A stretch of DNA of 64,000 bases, taken from contig CAKSUQ010000001.1 of the NCBI GenBank assembly GCA_934502625.1, positions 124,001 to 188,000 of the forward strand, in the 5' to 3' direction. The position numbers and the translations under genes were made by a program. Numbering within the stretch: the stretch's first letter is position 1; the number at the start of each line of letters is the position of its first letter. The stretch is from an uncultured Gemmiger sp. GTDB taxonomy: Bacteria; Bacillota; Clostridia; Oscillospirales; Ruminococcaceae. Below are positions 38,059 to 48,071 of this stretch, in pieces. A model generated the notes under the pieces. That model had not been told where the DNA came from. It saw nothing but the letters and a program-made list of their open reading frames with translations, and searched no databases.

Positions 38059-38880
38059 TTACAGCAGCATTCTGAAATAGGCGTCGGTCGTGGGGAATGG
38101 CTTGCCTAAAAAGGCCAACATGCCGTAGCCGCAGCGGCGGCCTGCACCGAGGTAGAGCGTCTGCTTCTCGGCCAGCAGGATACGGGCGCTGGCCGCGCCG
38201 GTCTTTTCACGCGCGGCCTGCAAAAGCTGGTCGGCACAGTGGTCGTTGTCGGCTTGCAATTCCAAAAATTGCAGTGTGTCGCCCTTTTGGTAGTACAACC
38301 CGTAGCCTCGTCTGGTGCTGACGACGGTCAGACCGCGGCGGTACAGCTGGGTCATGACCTCGTTCATGGCGGGTTCCGGCAGGCAGATGCAGCCCGGCTG
38401 GTAGATATGCCGCATTTCCAGCAGCTTGTGCACGGTCAGACTGTCGAAGTTTGCCTGCGCCAGCACGTCGCGGCGGATGGGCGTTTGCAGCACGCGCAAC
38501 GGCAGTTGGCCGCGAAAGCCGAGCGCTTTCAGCGCTTCGGCGTTCTGCGCGCCCTCCGGCGTCATGACGGCAAAGTCAAAGCCGCTGGCACCGTAGGCGC
38601 GCAGGCAGCCCTCCAGCAGCTTGGGCAGCAGTCGGTCAAGCGGCACGCCCGGCTCCCCCGCCGCGCCGCAGAGCCAGACGCCGTGGTGCTGGCCGTACTC
38701 GACCGGGATGGCTGCCAGCATGGCCGCCAGCTGGCCGTCGGTCTTTTCCAGCAGCAGGATATTTTCCAGCCCTGCGATATTTTGCAGCCAGCCGACGGCG
38801 TCGGCGCGGGTGGTTCTGGACGCCTTGCAGCGCAGCGCCACCAGCGCGGGTAGATCATCTGCGGTCGCCTTGCGCAGCAT
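38059..38880 (-). CDS. GNAT-family N-acetyltransferase
   Basis: This 273-residue protein appears to contain a GNAT domain in its N-terminal half (MLRKATADDLPALVALR, then a stretch with VMTPEGAQNAEALKALGF resembling the acetyl-CoA-binding end). The C-terminal half looks like a second, degenerate acetyltransferase-like lobe. The substrate is unknown. ATG at 38880 is chosen because AGAGG lies eight bases upstream; a GTG three codons earlier overlaps that site. Confidence 0.78.
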   Translation of the reverse strand: MLRKATADDLPALVALRCKASRTTRADAVGWLQNIAGLENILLLEKTDGQLAAMLAAIPVEYGQHHGVWLCGAAGEPGVPLDRLLPKLLEGCLRAYGASGFDFAVMTPEGAQNAEALKALGFRGQLPLRVLQTPIRRDVLAQANFDSLTVHKLLEMRHIYQPGCICLPEPAMNEVMTQLYRRGLTVVSTRRGYGLYYQKGDTLQFLELQADNDHCADQLLQAAREKTGAASARILLAEKQTLYLGAGRRCGYGMLAFLGKPFPTTDAYFRMLL

Positions 38881-38919
38881 AGGGGTCACCTCTTTTTGTA
38901 AATCTTTTATCGGTGCAAC

Positions 38920-38946
38920 GCGGGCGGATATGGAATCCGCCCCTAC
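38920..38946. repeat. Palindromic intergenic repeat
   Basis: A unit GCGGGCGGATATGG...CCGCCCCTAC, nearly the same as the copy at 37947. It lies between tmk and the GNAT gene. Confidence 0.72.
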
Positions 38947-38968
38947 AGCTGCAACGCACTACATCATT

Positions 38969-39643
38969 TTACAGTATCCCATTCAGGTTTGCAAGGATTT
39001 CTGCGTTGATGTCCTCGACAGTGCGCATGGTTTTTGTACCGTTGACGGCGGCGGTGCATTCGATGCGGTTCCAGCCCAGCGTGCGGGCGCAGTACTCGGC
39101 GGCGGCGCGGCTTCGGGCAAGGTACTCGGTGTCCCTCTCCTGAATGTCCTTCTTCGACTCGTCGCCGTGGTAGCGCTCGGTGATGAGGTGCTGCGACACC
39201 TCCGGGTCGACGGCCAGATAGATCACGGCGTCGGGCGCAGGGATGCCAAACTTCTTGTACTCGAAGTCGAACAGCCAGTTCAGGAAGCCGTCCCAGTGCA
39301 TCGGCGGCAGCTTACTGCACTGGTGTACGGCGTTGGAGGTCGTGTACCGGTCAGACAGCACCAAGCCGCCCTCGCGGTAGAACTCGCCCCAATCGGTCTT
39401 GTAGCTGGCGTAGCGGTCGACGGCATAGAAGCTCGACGCCGCGTAGGCGTTGACGTCGTCGGGCTTTTCGCCGAACGCACCGGACAGATACATCTTCACC
39501 AGCGCCGACGAATCGCTCTCGTAATTCGGGAAAGTGATCTGCCGCAGGCTGTGCCCCCGCTCTTTTAAGCGTTCTGCCGACAGTTTTGTCTGGGTACCCT
39601 TGCCGGAGCCGTCCAACCCCTCAAAGATGATCAGCTTACCCAT
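38969..39643 (-). CDS. tmk: Thymidylate kinase
   Basis: Tmk phosphorylates dTMP to dTDP. The 224-residue protein shows the P-loop FEGLDGSGKGTQ (8-19), the DRY-type motif LSDRYTTSNAVHQ and a lid-like segment near residue 155-170. The P-loop ends in GKGT rather than the common GKST, a variant of the family. It overlaps the end of thyX by 8 bases and follows pcrA-thyX, so dTMP synthesis and phosphorylation are encoded together. Confidence 0.93.
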   Translation of the reverse strand: MGKLIIFEGLDGSGKGTQTKLSAERLKERGHSLRQITFPNYESDSSALVKMYLSGAFGEKPDDVNAYAASSFYAVDRYASYKTDWGEFYREGGLVLSDRYTTSNAVHQCSKLPPMHWDGFLNWLFDFEYKKFGIPAPDAVIYLAVDPEVSQHLITERYHGDESKKDIQERDTEYLARSRAAAEYCARTLGWNRIECTAAVNGTKTMRTVEDINAEILANLNGIL

Positions 39644-40418
39644 TTTGCAGTGCCTCCTGTTTCAGCTTGGCATATTTTTCGCGCACGGCGGCCTGCTGGC
39701 CGCAGCACATGCGGCCTTCGGGGCAGGCGGCGGTCAGGCAGCGCGGCCCCGCCCCGGCAAAGATGTGCGGGGCGATGGGCGTGACGAGGCGCAGCATCTC
39801 GTCCGCGACGGCGCGGATCTCCCACTGCGCACGGTTGCAGCAACGCAGATTGAAGAAGTTCTGCAAACTGCGGCAGTTCATCGTCATCACCATCTTCGTC
39901 TCGCAGGCGTTGGGCAGCACAAAGCGCGCGTCCTCGTTGGCCTGCTTCGACGCCTTGGCGCGGGCGGCTTTCTCGTCCATTCCCTCGGCCATCAGGCGGG
40001 CGGTGTGGGCGTTTTCCAGCGTCTCGACGAGTTCAAGATACTTCTTTGCGTCGTCGTTCATCGAGGCGATGAACTGCGCCTTTGCTTCCGGGATGGCCTC
40101 GATCTCCGGCGGGATGACATAGCGGAAATCTTCGAGCCGCACGTAGCGCTGGCTCTGCACGCTGAAGCTGCCAATGCGGTGGCGTGTCACCTGCGCCAAA
40201 AATGTACGGGACACGCCCTCGATGCCGAAGGTGAAGCTGGCGTGCTCGATGGGGCTGGCGTGGCCGACGTCGTTGAGGCGCTGCAAAAACGCCTCAGTCT
40301 TTTCGGGCGTCAGGCCGTCCAAAAGCGTTTCAATGTGCGCGTCGGAGTAACAGAGCTTCGCCGCCGCCGCAATGGTTTTTTCGGGGTCGTTGGTATGGGC
40401 GATCAATTGTACCAGCAT
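39636..40418 (-). CDS. thyX: Flavin-dependent thymidylate synthase ThyX
   Basis: ThyX methylates dUMP to dTMP with FAD and methylenetetrahydrofolate. The 260-residue protein shows the ThyX motif RHRIGSFSVQSQRY and flanking HASFTFGIEGVSR. The C-terminal part contains extra cysteines (CNRAQ, CLTAACPEGRMCCGQQ), as seen in some clostridial ThyX proteins. Its GGAGG binding site lies within the last codons of pcrA, one base from that stop. It replaces ThyA in this locus. Confidence 0.95.
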   Translation of the reverse strand: MLVQLIAHTNDPEKTIAAAAKLCYSDAHIETLLDGLTPEKTEAFLQRLNDVGHASPIEHASFTFGIEGVSRTFLAQVTRHRIGSFSVQSQRYVRLEDFRYVIPPEIEAIPEAKAQFIASMNDDAKKYLELVETLENAHTARLMAEGMDEKAARAKASKQANEDARFVLPNACETKMVMTMNCRSLQNFFNLRCCNRAQWEIRAVADEMLRLVTPIAPHIFAGAGPRCLTAACPEGRMCCGQQAAVREKYAKLKQEALQNG

Positions 40419-40419
40419 G

Positions 40420-43026
40420 TTAATCCTCCACTTTTTTCAACGGCGCGTAGTTTGCCATCGTCTTTTTGACACCGACGCGGTCAAACTGGATCTCGACGAT
40501 GCAGTCGCCCGCGATGGGGGTGGCTTTCAGAACCTTGCCGCGGCCAAAGACGCGGTGGTCAACGATGTCGCCCGGCGCATAACTGACGGCTTCCTTCTTT
40601 TTGGGGGCGGTGCTGGCGGGCGCACCGGCCAGCGTCGACGTGCCTGCGCCTGCGGGGGTGGTGTTCCCTGCCCCGCGGCTGCGGCCATAGCCGGAGCCAA
40701 AGCCCGTCGTCTGCACAGTGTGGCGGCCTCCCGGATAGTTCGGGCTTTCGTGGCCGCCGCTGGCAAAGCCGCTGCTGTAGCCGCCGCCGAACCCACCGCG
40801 CGGGCGGGCGTTGTATTCGCTGTTGAGATACCCGCGGGACGCACCGGAATACCCGCTGCGGCCGCCCGGCACATTGGTGCTGTAGCTGCCGTACCCTGCG
40901 CCGAAGCCGCTGCCGTAGCTGGCAAGCTCCGGGCTCTGGTTTTCCTCCAACAGGCCGGGGTCGATCTCGGTCAGGAAGGTGGACGGCGGGTTACGCCGTG
41001 TCTGGCCGAAGATCATCCGCGTGCGTGAGGTCGAAAGGTACAGTTCCTTCTTTGCGCGGGTGATCGCGACATAGCAGAGACGGCGCTCCTCCTCCATGTC
41101 CTCCTCGTTATATTTTGCCATATCGCCGGGGAAGATACCATCCTCCATGCCAACGACGAAAACATAGGGAAATTCCAGTCCCTTGGCTGAGTGAATCGTC
41201 ATCATCGTGACGCTGTCGGCGTCGTTGTCATAACTGTCAAGGTCGGAGATCAGCGCGACTTCTTCGAGGAAGCCGGACAGCGTCGCGTCCTCGCCGTTCT
41301 GGTCGGCGTAGGTCTTGATGGAGCTGACGAGCTGGCCGAGGTTTTCGAGCCTTGTCTCCCCCTCCTCCTTCAATTTTTTCATAGCGTCCTCGTAGCCGGA
41401 CTTCTTGACGACGTCACCGACGAAGACATCCAGAGGTTCGCTGACCGAGAGGTCGCACAGCTCGCGGTACATCTCGTAAAAGCGCTCCAGCGCGGGGGCG
41501 GAGCGCTGCAGTTCGGGGTAGTCACGCACATGGGCGACGATCTCCAGCATCGGCACGCCCGCGTTTGCGGCAAGCTCGCCGATCTTCTCGATCGTCGTTG
41601 CGCCGATTTTCCGCGCAGGCTCGTTGATAATGCGGCGCAGGCGCACGTCGTCACGCGGGTTGACGATGACAGCCAGATAGCTGTTGATGTCCTTGACCTC
41701 CTTGCGGTCAAAGAAGCGCTGGCCGCCGACGATGCGGTATGGGATGCCTGCGCGGGCGAAGTAAGTCTCGATGGGGTTGGACTGCGCGTTCATGCGGTAA
41801 AGCACGGCGTGGTCTTTCAGGGCTGCGCCCTCGCGCAGGTGCTCGCCGATGATGTCGGCAATGTGGCTGGCCTCGTCCTGCTCATTCGTGGCGGTGTAGT
41901 GCTGGACTTTCTCGCCGTCGCCGCTCTGCGTCCAGAGGGTCTTGCCCTTGCGCCCCGTGTTGTTCTTGATGACGCTGTTGGCGGCGTTCAGAATATTTGC
42001 GGTAGAGCGATAGTTTTGTTCCAGCCGGATTGTCTGCGCGCCCGCAAAGACCTTCTCGAAGTTCAGAATATTTTCAATCGTGGCACCACGGAACTTGTAG
42101 ATAGACTGGTCGTCGTCGCCGACGACGCAGACGTTGTTCGTGCCGCCAGCCAGCAGGCGCACCAGATGGAACTGCGCAACGCTCGTGTCCTGATACTCGT
42201 CCACGACGACGTAGCGGAAGCGGTTCTGGTAGTATTCCCGCGCCTCGGCGTCGTTTTGCAGCAGGCGCACCGTGTGGAAGATGAGGTCGTCAAAGTCCAT
42301 GGCGCCCGCCGTTTTCAGGCGGCCGGCGTAGGCGGTGTAGATTTTCGAGATGAGCTGCGCCTTCGTGTTGGCGGGCACCTCGGCGGCCACGTCCTCGGCG
42401 GACATGAGCTTATCTTTATAGGAAGAGATCTGCCCGATGGCCGACTTGACCGGCAGGAATTTGTCGTCGATCATCAGGTCTTTGTAGATCTGCTTGATGA
42501 CGCGCTGCTGGTCGTCGGAGTCATAGATCGTGAAGCTCTTCGGGAAGCCGATGCGCTCGGCGTCGCGGCGGAGCATCCGCACGCAGGCCGAGTGGAAGGT
42601 CGACGCGTTGACATCGCCGCCGACGGTGTCGCCCAGCATGGCGCGCAGACGCTCTTTCAGCTCACCCGCAGCCTTGTTCGTGAAGGTGATGGCCAGCACG
42701 TTCCACGGGCGCGCGGGGCGCACGGCGAGGTAGGCCGTCTCCCGCGGCAGGTCGCGGCCATTGGCAACGGCGGTGCGCAGGTCGGCGAGGTCACTCTCGG
42801 TCACGGGGCGGGCAAGCTCCTTGCTGCCGTGGGCGCAGCCGAAGCGGATGATGTTCGCAATACGGTTGACGAGCACAGTCGTCTTGCCGGAGCCCGCGCC
42901 CGCCAGAATGAGCAGCGGCCCCTCGGTGGTGAAGACGGCCTGCCGCTGCACGGGGTTGAGCCGGGCAAACCGGGCTTCGATATATTGATCGCGCAGGGCG
43001 AGATATTCAGCGGTGATGTCGGGCAT
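40420..43026 (-). CDS. pcrA: ATP-dependent DNA helicase PcrA/UvrD
   Basis: This superfamily 1A 3'-5' helicase acts in repair and replication-transcription conflict. The 868-residue protein has Walker A GAGSGKTT near residue 43-50, VVDEYQDTS, the QNYRSTANIL motif and VMTIHSAKGLEFP-type motif V/VI segments. A Gly/Ser/Tyr/Arg-rich low-complexity linker (about 695-800) precedes a C-terminal Tudor-like domain (DIVDHRVFGRGKV) that in PcrA binds RNA polymerase. It starts the pcrA-thyX-tmk operon. The leader holds a palindrome and a tandem 10-base repeat. Confidence 0.95.
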   Translation of the reverse strand: MPDITAEYLALRDQYIEARFARLNPVQRQAVFTTEGPLLILAGAGSGKTTVLVNRIANIIRFGCAHGSKELARPVTESDLADLRTAVANGRDLPRETAYLAVRPARPWNVLAITFTNKAAGELKERLRAMLGDTVGGDVNASTFHSACVRMLRRDAERIGFPKSFTIYDSDDQQRVIKQIYKDLMIDDKFLPVKSAIGQISSYKDKLMSAEDVAAEVPANTKAQLISKIYTAYAGRLKTAGAMDFDDLIFHTVRLLQNDAEAREYYQNRFRYVVVDEYQDTSVAQFHLVRLLAGGTNNVCVVGDDDQSIYKFRGATIENILNFEKVFAGAQTIRLEQNYRSTANILNAANSVIKNNTGRKGKTLWTQSGDGEKVQHYTATNEQDEASHIADIIGEHLREGAALKDHAVLYRMNAQSNPIETYFARAGIPYRIVGGQRFFDRKEVKDINSYLAVIVNPRDDVRLRRIINEPARKIGATTIEKIGELAANAGVPMLEIVAHVRDYPELQRSAPALERFYEMYRELCDLSVSEPLDVFVGDVVKKSGYEDAMKKLKEEGETRLENLGQLVSSIKTYADQNGEDATLSGFLEEVALISDLDSYDNDADSVTMMTIHSAKGLEFPYVFVVGMEDGIFPGDMAKYNEEDMEEERRLCYVAITRAKKELYLSTSRTRMIFGQTRRNPPSTFLTEIDPGLLEENQSPELASYGSGFGAGYGSYSTNVPGGRSGYSGASRGYLNSEYNARPRGGFGGGYSSGFASGGHESPNYPGGRHTVQTTGFGSGYGRSRGAGNTTPAGAGTSTLAGAPASTAPKKKEAVSYAPGDIVDHRVFGRGKVLKATPIAGDCIVEIQFDRVGVKKTMANYAPLKKVED

Positions 43027-43044
43027 GATGGAGACCTTTCGTTG

Positions 43045-43060
43045 ATAACAGCGTTGTTAT
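43045..43060. promoter_or_regulatory. Palindrome in the pcrA leader
   Basis: ATAACA-GCGT-TGTTAT, perfect six-base arms, sits about 18 bases before the pcrA ATG. It differs in spacing and sequence from the uvrB and polymerase palindromes. It could be an operator or a small RNA hairpin. Confidence 0.35.
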
Positions 43061-43108
43061 AAAGGCAACACTGCGGCTAACTGCGGCTATTGTAATTTTT
43101 CGATTCCT

Positions 43109-43137
43109 ATTATACCACACCTCACTCCCCGGAGAAA
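43109..43137 (-). promoter_or_regulatory. Extended -10 promoter of pcrA
   Basis: Minus strand TGGTATAAT at 43109-43117, an extended -10 form. No good -35 is seen 17 bases upstream. The promoter overlaps the last bases of mreB. Confidence 0.55.
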
Positions 43138-44180
43138 GGGTCGTGGGTGTGATTCAGGCGGCGGTTCCACGCTTTCGGCGTTGCATCGCGGAAACCTGCC
43201 GACAAATATTTTCCCTCGCTCAGGCTGATGGCCGTGCCGCGCGCGACGCAGTTCAGCGGGTCAGGCGCGATGGCGACGTCGGTGTGCAGTTCGCCCGCGA
43301 TATAGCTCGCTAGCCCGCGCAGCAGCGAGCCGCCGCCCGTCAGCAGCACGCCGGTGGACGAAACGTCCGCCGCCAGCTCCGGCGGGGTGCTTTCCAGCAC
43401 GTTGCGGGCAGCTGTGGCAATGCGGGCGGCCAGCTCCTGCACCGGCTCGTAGAGGTCGCGGGTGTAGACCAAGCGCCGCGCGGGCAGGTTCGTCTCCCAC
43501 GAGTGGCCGCGCACCTCCATGACGCCCTCGAACTCGCTGCGGGTGCAGCAGGCCACCTGCTTTTTCAGCTGCTCGGCGGTCAGGGGGCCGATGGCGATCT
43601 GGAATTTTTCCTGCACATATTGGGCGATGCAGTTGTCAAAGGCGTTGCCCGCCACCGGCAGGCTGGCGGCCTTGACCCGCCCGCCCATGCTGATGACCGC
43701 AATATCGGTCGAGCCGCCGCCGATGTCCACGACCATGCAGCCGTGGGGCTGGCGGATCTGCAGCCCTGCGCCCAGTGCGGCGGCCACCGGCTCGTCCACC
43801 AGAAACACCTGCTTCGCACCCGCTGCCATGACGGATTCCACGACGGCGTCCGCCTCAATGCCGGTGATGGCCGCCGGTACACAGACCGCGATGCGCGGCT
43901 TGAAGATGCGCGAGCGGCAGACCTGATTGACGAACCGCACGATCAGCTCGTTCGTCATGCGGTGATCCTGAATGATGCCGTCCCGCAGCGGGCGCACAAG
44001 GTCGATGTGCGCGGGGGCGCGGCCGACCATTTTCAGCGCGTCGTCCCCCACCGCGAGGATGGAGTTTGTGCGGGTGTCTACCGCGCCGATGGTCGGCTGG
44101 CGGAAGATGACACCCTGCTCCTCGGTCGCAATGATGATCGACGTGGTGCCCAAATCGATTCCGATGTCATATTGTTTCAT
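43122..44180 (-). CDS. mreB: MreB/Mbl family actin-like cell-shape protein
   Basis: MreB filaments guide lateral cell-wall synthesis. The 352-residue protein has the phosphate-1 loop IGIDLGTTS (6-14), the phosphate-2 segment VVDIGGGSTDIAV and the adenosine region VLLTGGGSLLRGLA. It lacks the usual mreCD neighbours; instead it starts inside the end of recD2 (14-base overlap). It may therefore be an additional mreB-like paralogue. The ATG is preceded by GGAGGTAAAACG within recD2. Confidence 0.9.
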   Translation of the reverse strand: MKQYDIGIDLGTTSIIIATEEQGVIFRQPTIGAVDTRTNSILAVGDDALKMVGRAPAHIDLVRPLRDGIIQDHRMTNELIVRFVNQVCRSRIFKPRIAVCVPAAITGIEADAVVESVMAAGAKQVFLVDEPVAAALGAGLQIRQPHGCMVVDIGGGSTDIAVISMGGRVKAASLPVAGNAFDNCIAQYVQEKFQIAIGPLTAEQLKKQVACCTRSEFEGVMEVRGHSWETNLPARRLVYTRDLYEPVQELAARIATAARNVLESTPPELAADVSSTGVLLTGGGSLLRGLASYIAGELHTDVAIAPDPLNCVARGTAISLSEGKYLSAGFRDATPKAWNRRLNHTHDPFSGE

Positions 44181-46410
44181 GGGTTCGTTTTACCTCCGTC
44201 GGCGTGGCGGCTTCCTTTAATAAATACCGCAGGCCGCTGTAGCGCATGTTCTGGCGGACGTTCTGCACCATAGCCTGCTCGGTGCGGGCGGTGCCTGTCA
44301 GCACGCAGAGCTTCCGCGCGCGGGTCACGCCGGTGTACAGCAGGTTGCGGTAGCACAGCCGCGCGGGCACGTCCGCCACCGGCAGCACAACTGCCGGGAA
44401 CTCCGAGCCCTGACTCTTATGCACCGTGACGGCATAGGCGGGTTCCAGTTCGTTCAGCTGGTCGGCGGTGTAGGTATATTTGCGGTCGTCCATCATGACG
44501 GTCACGGCGCGGCCTTCCACGTCGACCGCCGTGATAACGCCGAGATCGCCGTTGTACGCACCGACGCCTGCCTCCGCCCCAGCGCGCTCGAACGTGATGT
44601 CGTAGTCGTTCTTGATCTGCATGACTTTATCGCCCAGACGCAGGATTTTCGCATTCTCAGCCGTGCCGATCTGCGGCTTGCCGCGCATAGGCGGGTTCAG
44701 GATTTCCTGTAAGCGCTTGTTCAGCTCGACGCTGCCGGTGGGGCCGACCTTCGTCGGGCAAAGCACCTGAATGTCCTTGACAGGGTCGAAGCCGTAGGCC
44801 TTGGGCAGCCGGGTGCTGACAAGGTCGCAGACGAGCTTCTGGCAGGCGAGGCCGTTCGACTCAATCATGAAAAAGTCGTCCTTCACGCCGCCCTTCTGGG
44901 GCATCTGCCCCTCGACGATGCGGTGGGCGTTCTGGACGATGAGGCTCTGCTGCGCCTGACGGAAGATGTCGGTCAGCCGCACTGTGGGCACGACGTTGGC
45001 GCGCAGGATCTCGCCCAGAATATTGCCGGGGCCGACGCTGGGCAGCTGGTCGGCATCGCCCACCATGATAATACGGCAGTGGTATCGCGCCGCCGCCAGC
45101 AGCGCCTGAAACAGCTTGACATCGACCATACTCATCTCGTCTAAGATGATTACGTCATATTTCAGTAAATTCTTTTCGTTATGGATAAATCGCACATTGC
45201 CGCTGGTGTAGTCGACCTCCAGCAGGCGGTGGATCGTCGACGCGGCGTGGTGGGTCAGCTCGCTCAGCCGCTTGGCCGCGCGGCCTGTGGGCGCACAGAG
45301 CGCCACCCGGTCGTACATGGCCTCGTACAGGCTCAAAATCGCGTTGACCGTCGTCGTCTTGCCGGTGCCGGGGCCGCCGGTCAGCACCATCACGCGGCTG
45401 GAAAGCGCCAGCCGGATGGCCTGCTGCTGCAGGGGTGCGTACTCGAACCCCTGCGAAATTTCCAGCACGCGGATGTCGGCATCCAGTGTCTTGGGCGCTT
45501 CGGTCGGGAAGGTGGACAGCTGGCCGAGCCGCGCGGCGATGTCCTCCTCCGCGCTGAGCAGGTCAGGCAGGTAGATGTACTCGACGCCGTCGAAGGTGCG
45601 GGTGCGCAGCTCCTCGGTCGAGAGCAGTTCGTCAAGTCCCGCCTCAATATCCTGCGGTTCTACGCGCAAAAATTTTGCTGTAGTTTCCAGCAGCTTATCG
45701 CGCGGCAGGCAGGTGTGGCCGTTGCCCGCGTTGTGGCGCAGCGCGTACAGCAGCCCCGCCGCGACGCGCAGGCGGCTGCCTGTCTCGAATTGCAGCGCGG
45801 CGGCGATGGCGTCGACCTGCCCGAATTTCAGTTGCAGCGGCTCGCCGCAGAGCAGGTAGGGATTCTGGGTCAGCGCCTCGACCGTGTGTGCACCGAACGC
45901 GCGGTAGGCGTTGACCGCCTGCTGGGCGCTGAGCCCGTAGCGGGCAAACCACGCCACGACCTCCCGCACGCCGTACATGCGGCGGAACTCGTTGGAGATG
46001 ATGGCGGCCTTCTGTTCGGTGATGCCCTTCAATTCGCAGAGCTTCTGCGGCGTCTGGGCGATGACGTTCAGCGTGTCTTCGCCGAATTTGGCAACGATTT
46101 TTTTCGCGGTGGAGGGGCCGATGTAGGGCAGTACGCCGCTGGACAAATAGCTCAGGATCGCGCCGGTATCTTCCGGCAGGCTGGCCTCGATAGTCTCGGC
46201 TTTGAACTGCTCGCCGTAGCTGGGGTGGTTCACCATATGGCCGTAGACCGTCACCGACATACCGTTGTCCACGCCGCCGACATTGCCCGCAACGACGACG
46301 TCGGTGCCGCCCGCGTCGACCTCGAACACTGCATAGCCGGAGTCGGCGTTCTCGTAGATGACGTGCTCGACGACGCCCTCCAGCTTCATGAGCTGCTGTT
46401 CCTGTTCCAT
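44167..46410 (-). CDS. recD2: RecD2-type superfamily 1B DNA helicase
   Basis: RecD2 is a 5'-3' helicase not associated with RecBC. The 747-residue protein has an N-terminal OB-like domain, helix-hairpin-helix repeats (GVLPYIGPSTAKKIVAKFG; LKGITEQKA), Walker A GGPGTGKTT near 349, DEMSMVD for Walker B, and the C-terminal VTVHKSQGSEF motif with TGVTRAR. This layout matches Bacillus and Deinococcus RecD2. AAAGGAGG precedes the ATG. A near-consensus promoter is at 46461-46489. Confidence 0.94.
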   Translation of the reverse strand: MEQEQQLMKLEGVVEHVIYENADSGYAVFEVDAGGTDVVVAGNVGGVDNGMSVTVYGHMVNHPSYGEQFKAETIEASLPEDTGAILSYLSSGVLPYIGPSTAKKIVAKFGEDTLNVIAQTPQKLCELKGITEQKAAIISNEFRRMYGVREVVAWFARYGLSAQQAVNAYRAFGAHTVEALTQNPYLLCGEPLQLKFGQVDAIAAALQFETGSRLRVAAGLLYALRHNAGNGHTCLPRDKLLETTAKFLRVEPQDIEAGLDELLSTEELRTRTFDGVEYIYLPDLLSAEEDIAARLGQLSTFPTEAPKTLDADIRVLEISQGFEYAPLQQQAIRLALSSRVMVLTGGPGTGKTTTVNAILSLYEAMYDRVALCAPTGRAAKRLSELTHHAASTIHRLLEVDYTSGNVRFIHNEKNLLKYDVIILDEMSMVDVKLFQALLAAARYHCRIIMVGDADQLPSVGPGNILGEILRANVVPTVRLTDIFRQAQQSLIVQNAHRIVEGQMPQKGGVKDDFFMIESNGLACQKLVCDLVSTRLPKAYGFDPVKDIQVLCPTKVGPTGSVELNKRLQEILNPPMRGKPQIGTAENAKILRLGDKVMQIKNDYDITFERAGAEAGVGAYNGDLGVITAVDVEGRAVTVMMDDRKYTYTADQLNELEPAYAVTVHKSQGSEFPAVVLPVADVPARLCYRNLLYTGVTRARKLCVLTGTARTEQAMVQNVRQNMRYSGLRYLLKEAATPTEVKRTHETI

Positions 46411-46460
46411 CGCTGTCCCCTCCTTTCCGGCAAAATCGTCACACTTTCACAATTAAAATT

Positions 46461-46489
46461 ATTATACCCCAACGCGTGGCATTTGGCAA
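46461..46489 (-). promoter_or_regulatory. Sigma-A promoter of recD2-mreB
   Basis: Minus strand: TTGCCA, 17-base spacer, TATAAT (46461-46466). Confidence 0.85.
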
Positions 46490-46530
46490 TAAAATTGCAG
46501 GGATTTATAGGATACCAGATAGGATGCCAC

Positions 46531-46569
46531 ACAAAAACGCCCCCATGCGGTTGGGCACAGGGGCGTTGC
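46531..46569 (-). terminator. Terminator of metK
   Basis: Minus strand: stem AACGCCCC with its complement GGGGCGTT, loop about 15 bases, then TTTTGTG. Confidence 0.8.
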
Positions 46570-46583
46570 GTTGGATTATGGGG

Positions 46584-47732
<1,149 letters not shown>

Positions 47733-47783
47733 TGGGGATAGCCTCCTATTAAAATATTCGGCAGAAACGCAACCGTGGAAAAC

Positions 47784-47813
47784 AAAAGGCGCGCAGCCGG
47801 AAAGACTGCGCGT
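47784..47813 (-). terminator. Riboswitch-controlled terminator upstream of metK
   Basis: Minus strand: stem CGCGCAGTC/GGCTGCGCG type with loop, then TTTTGTTTT, directly after the aptamer. Confidence 0.85.
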
Positions 47814-47817
47814 CGAA

Positions 47818-47918
47818 CGCTTATCTTTCGGTTTCCCGCAGGACTTGGCACCTTACACATACACGCAGGTTGCCGGGCTTCATCGGGCCTGTTCCCTCAG
47901 CCGCTCTTGATAAGTTGC
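47818..47918 (-). ncRNA. SAM-I riboswitch (S-box) aptamer
   Basis: The minus strand holds the conserved S-box elements in order: CTTATCAAGAG, GGCTGAGGGA, the core GGCCCGATGAAGCCCGGCAA, GGTGCCAAGTCC, and the closing GAAAGATAAG. Helix P1 is CTTATC/GATAAG. It precedes metK with a terminator between, the usual transcription-termination arrangement. Confidence 0.96.
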
Positions 47919-47938
47919 TATTCTGTTGTTGTGAGGTT

Positions 47939-47967
47939 AGTTTACCACAGGTTTTGGGCAAAGTCAA
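47939..47967 (-). promoter_or_regulatory. Promoter of the metK leader
   Basis: Minus strand: TTGACT, 17-base spacer, TAAACT (47939-47944), about 20 bases upstream of the S-box. Confidence 0.8.
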
Positions 47968-48071
47968 CGATAATTCGTTGTGCAGTTCAGCTAGTTTGCA
48001 CAAAAGCAGGACATTTTGCACGGCGTGTGTGGCTTTTCTTCAAAAAACTTTCCCTGCGGGGGAAGGCATTC

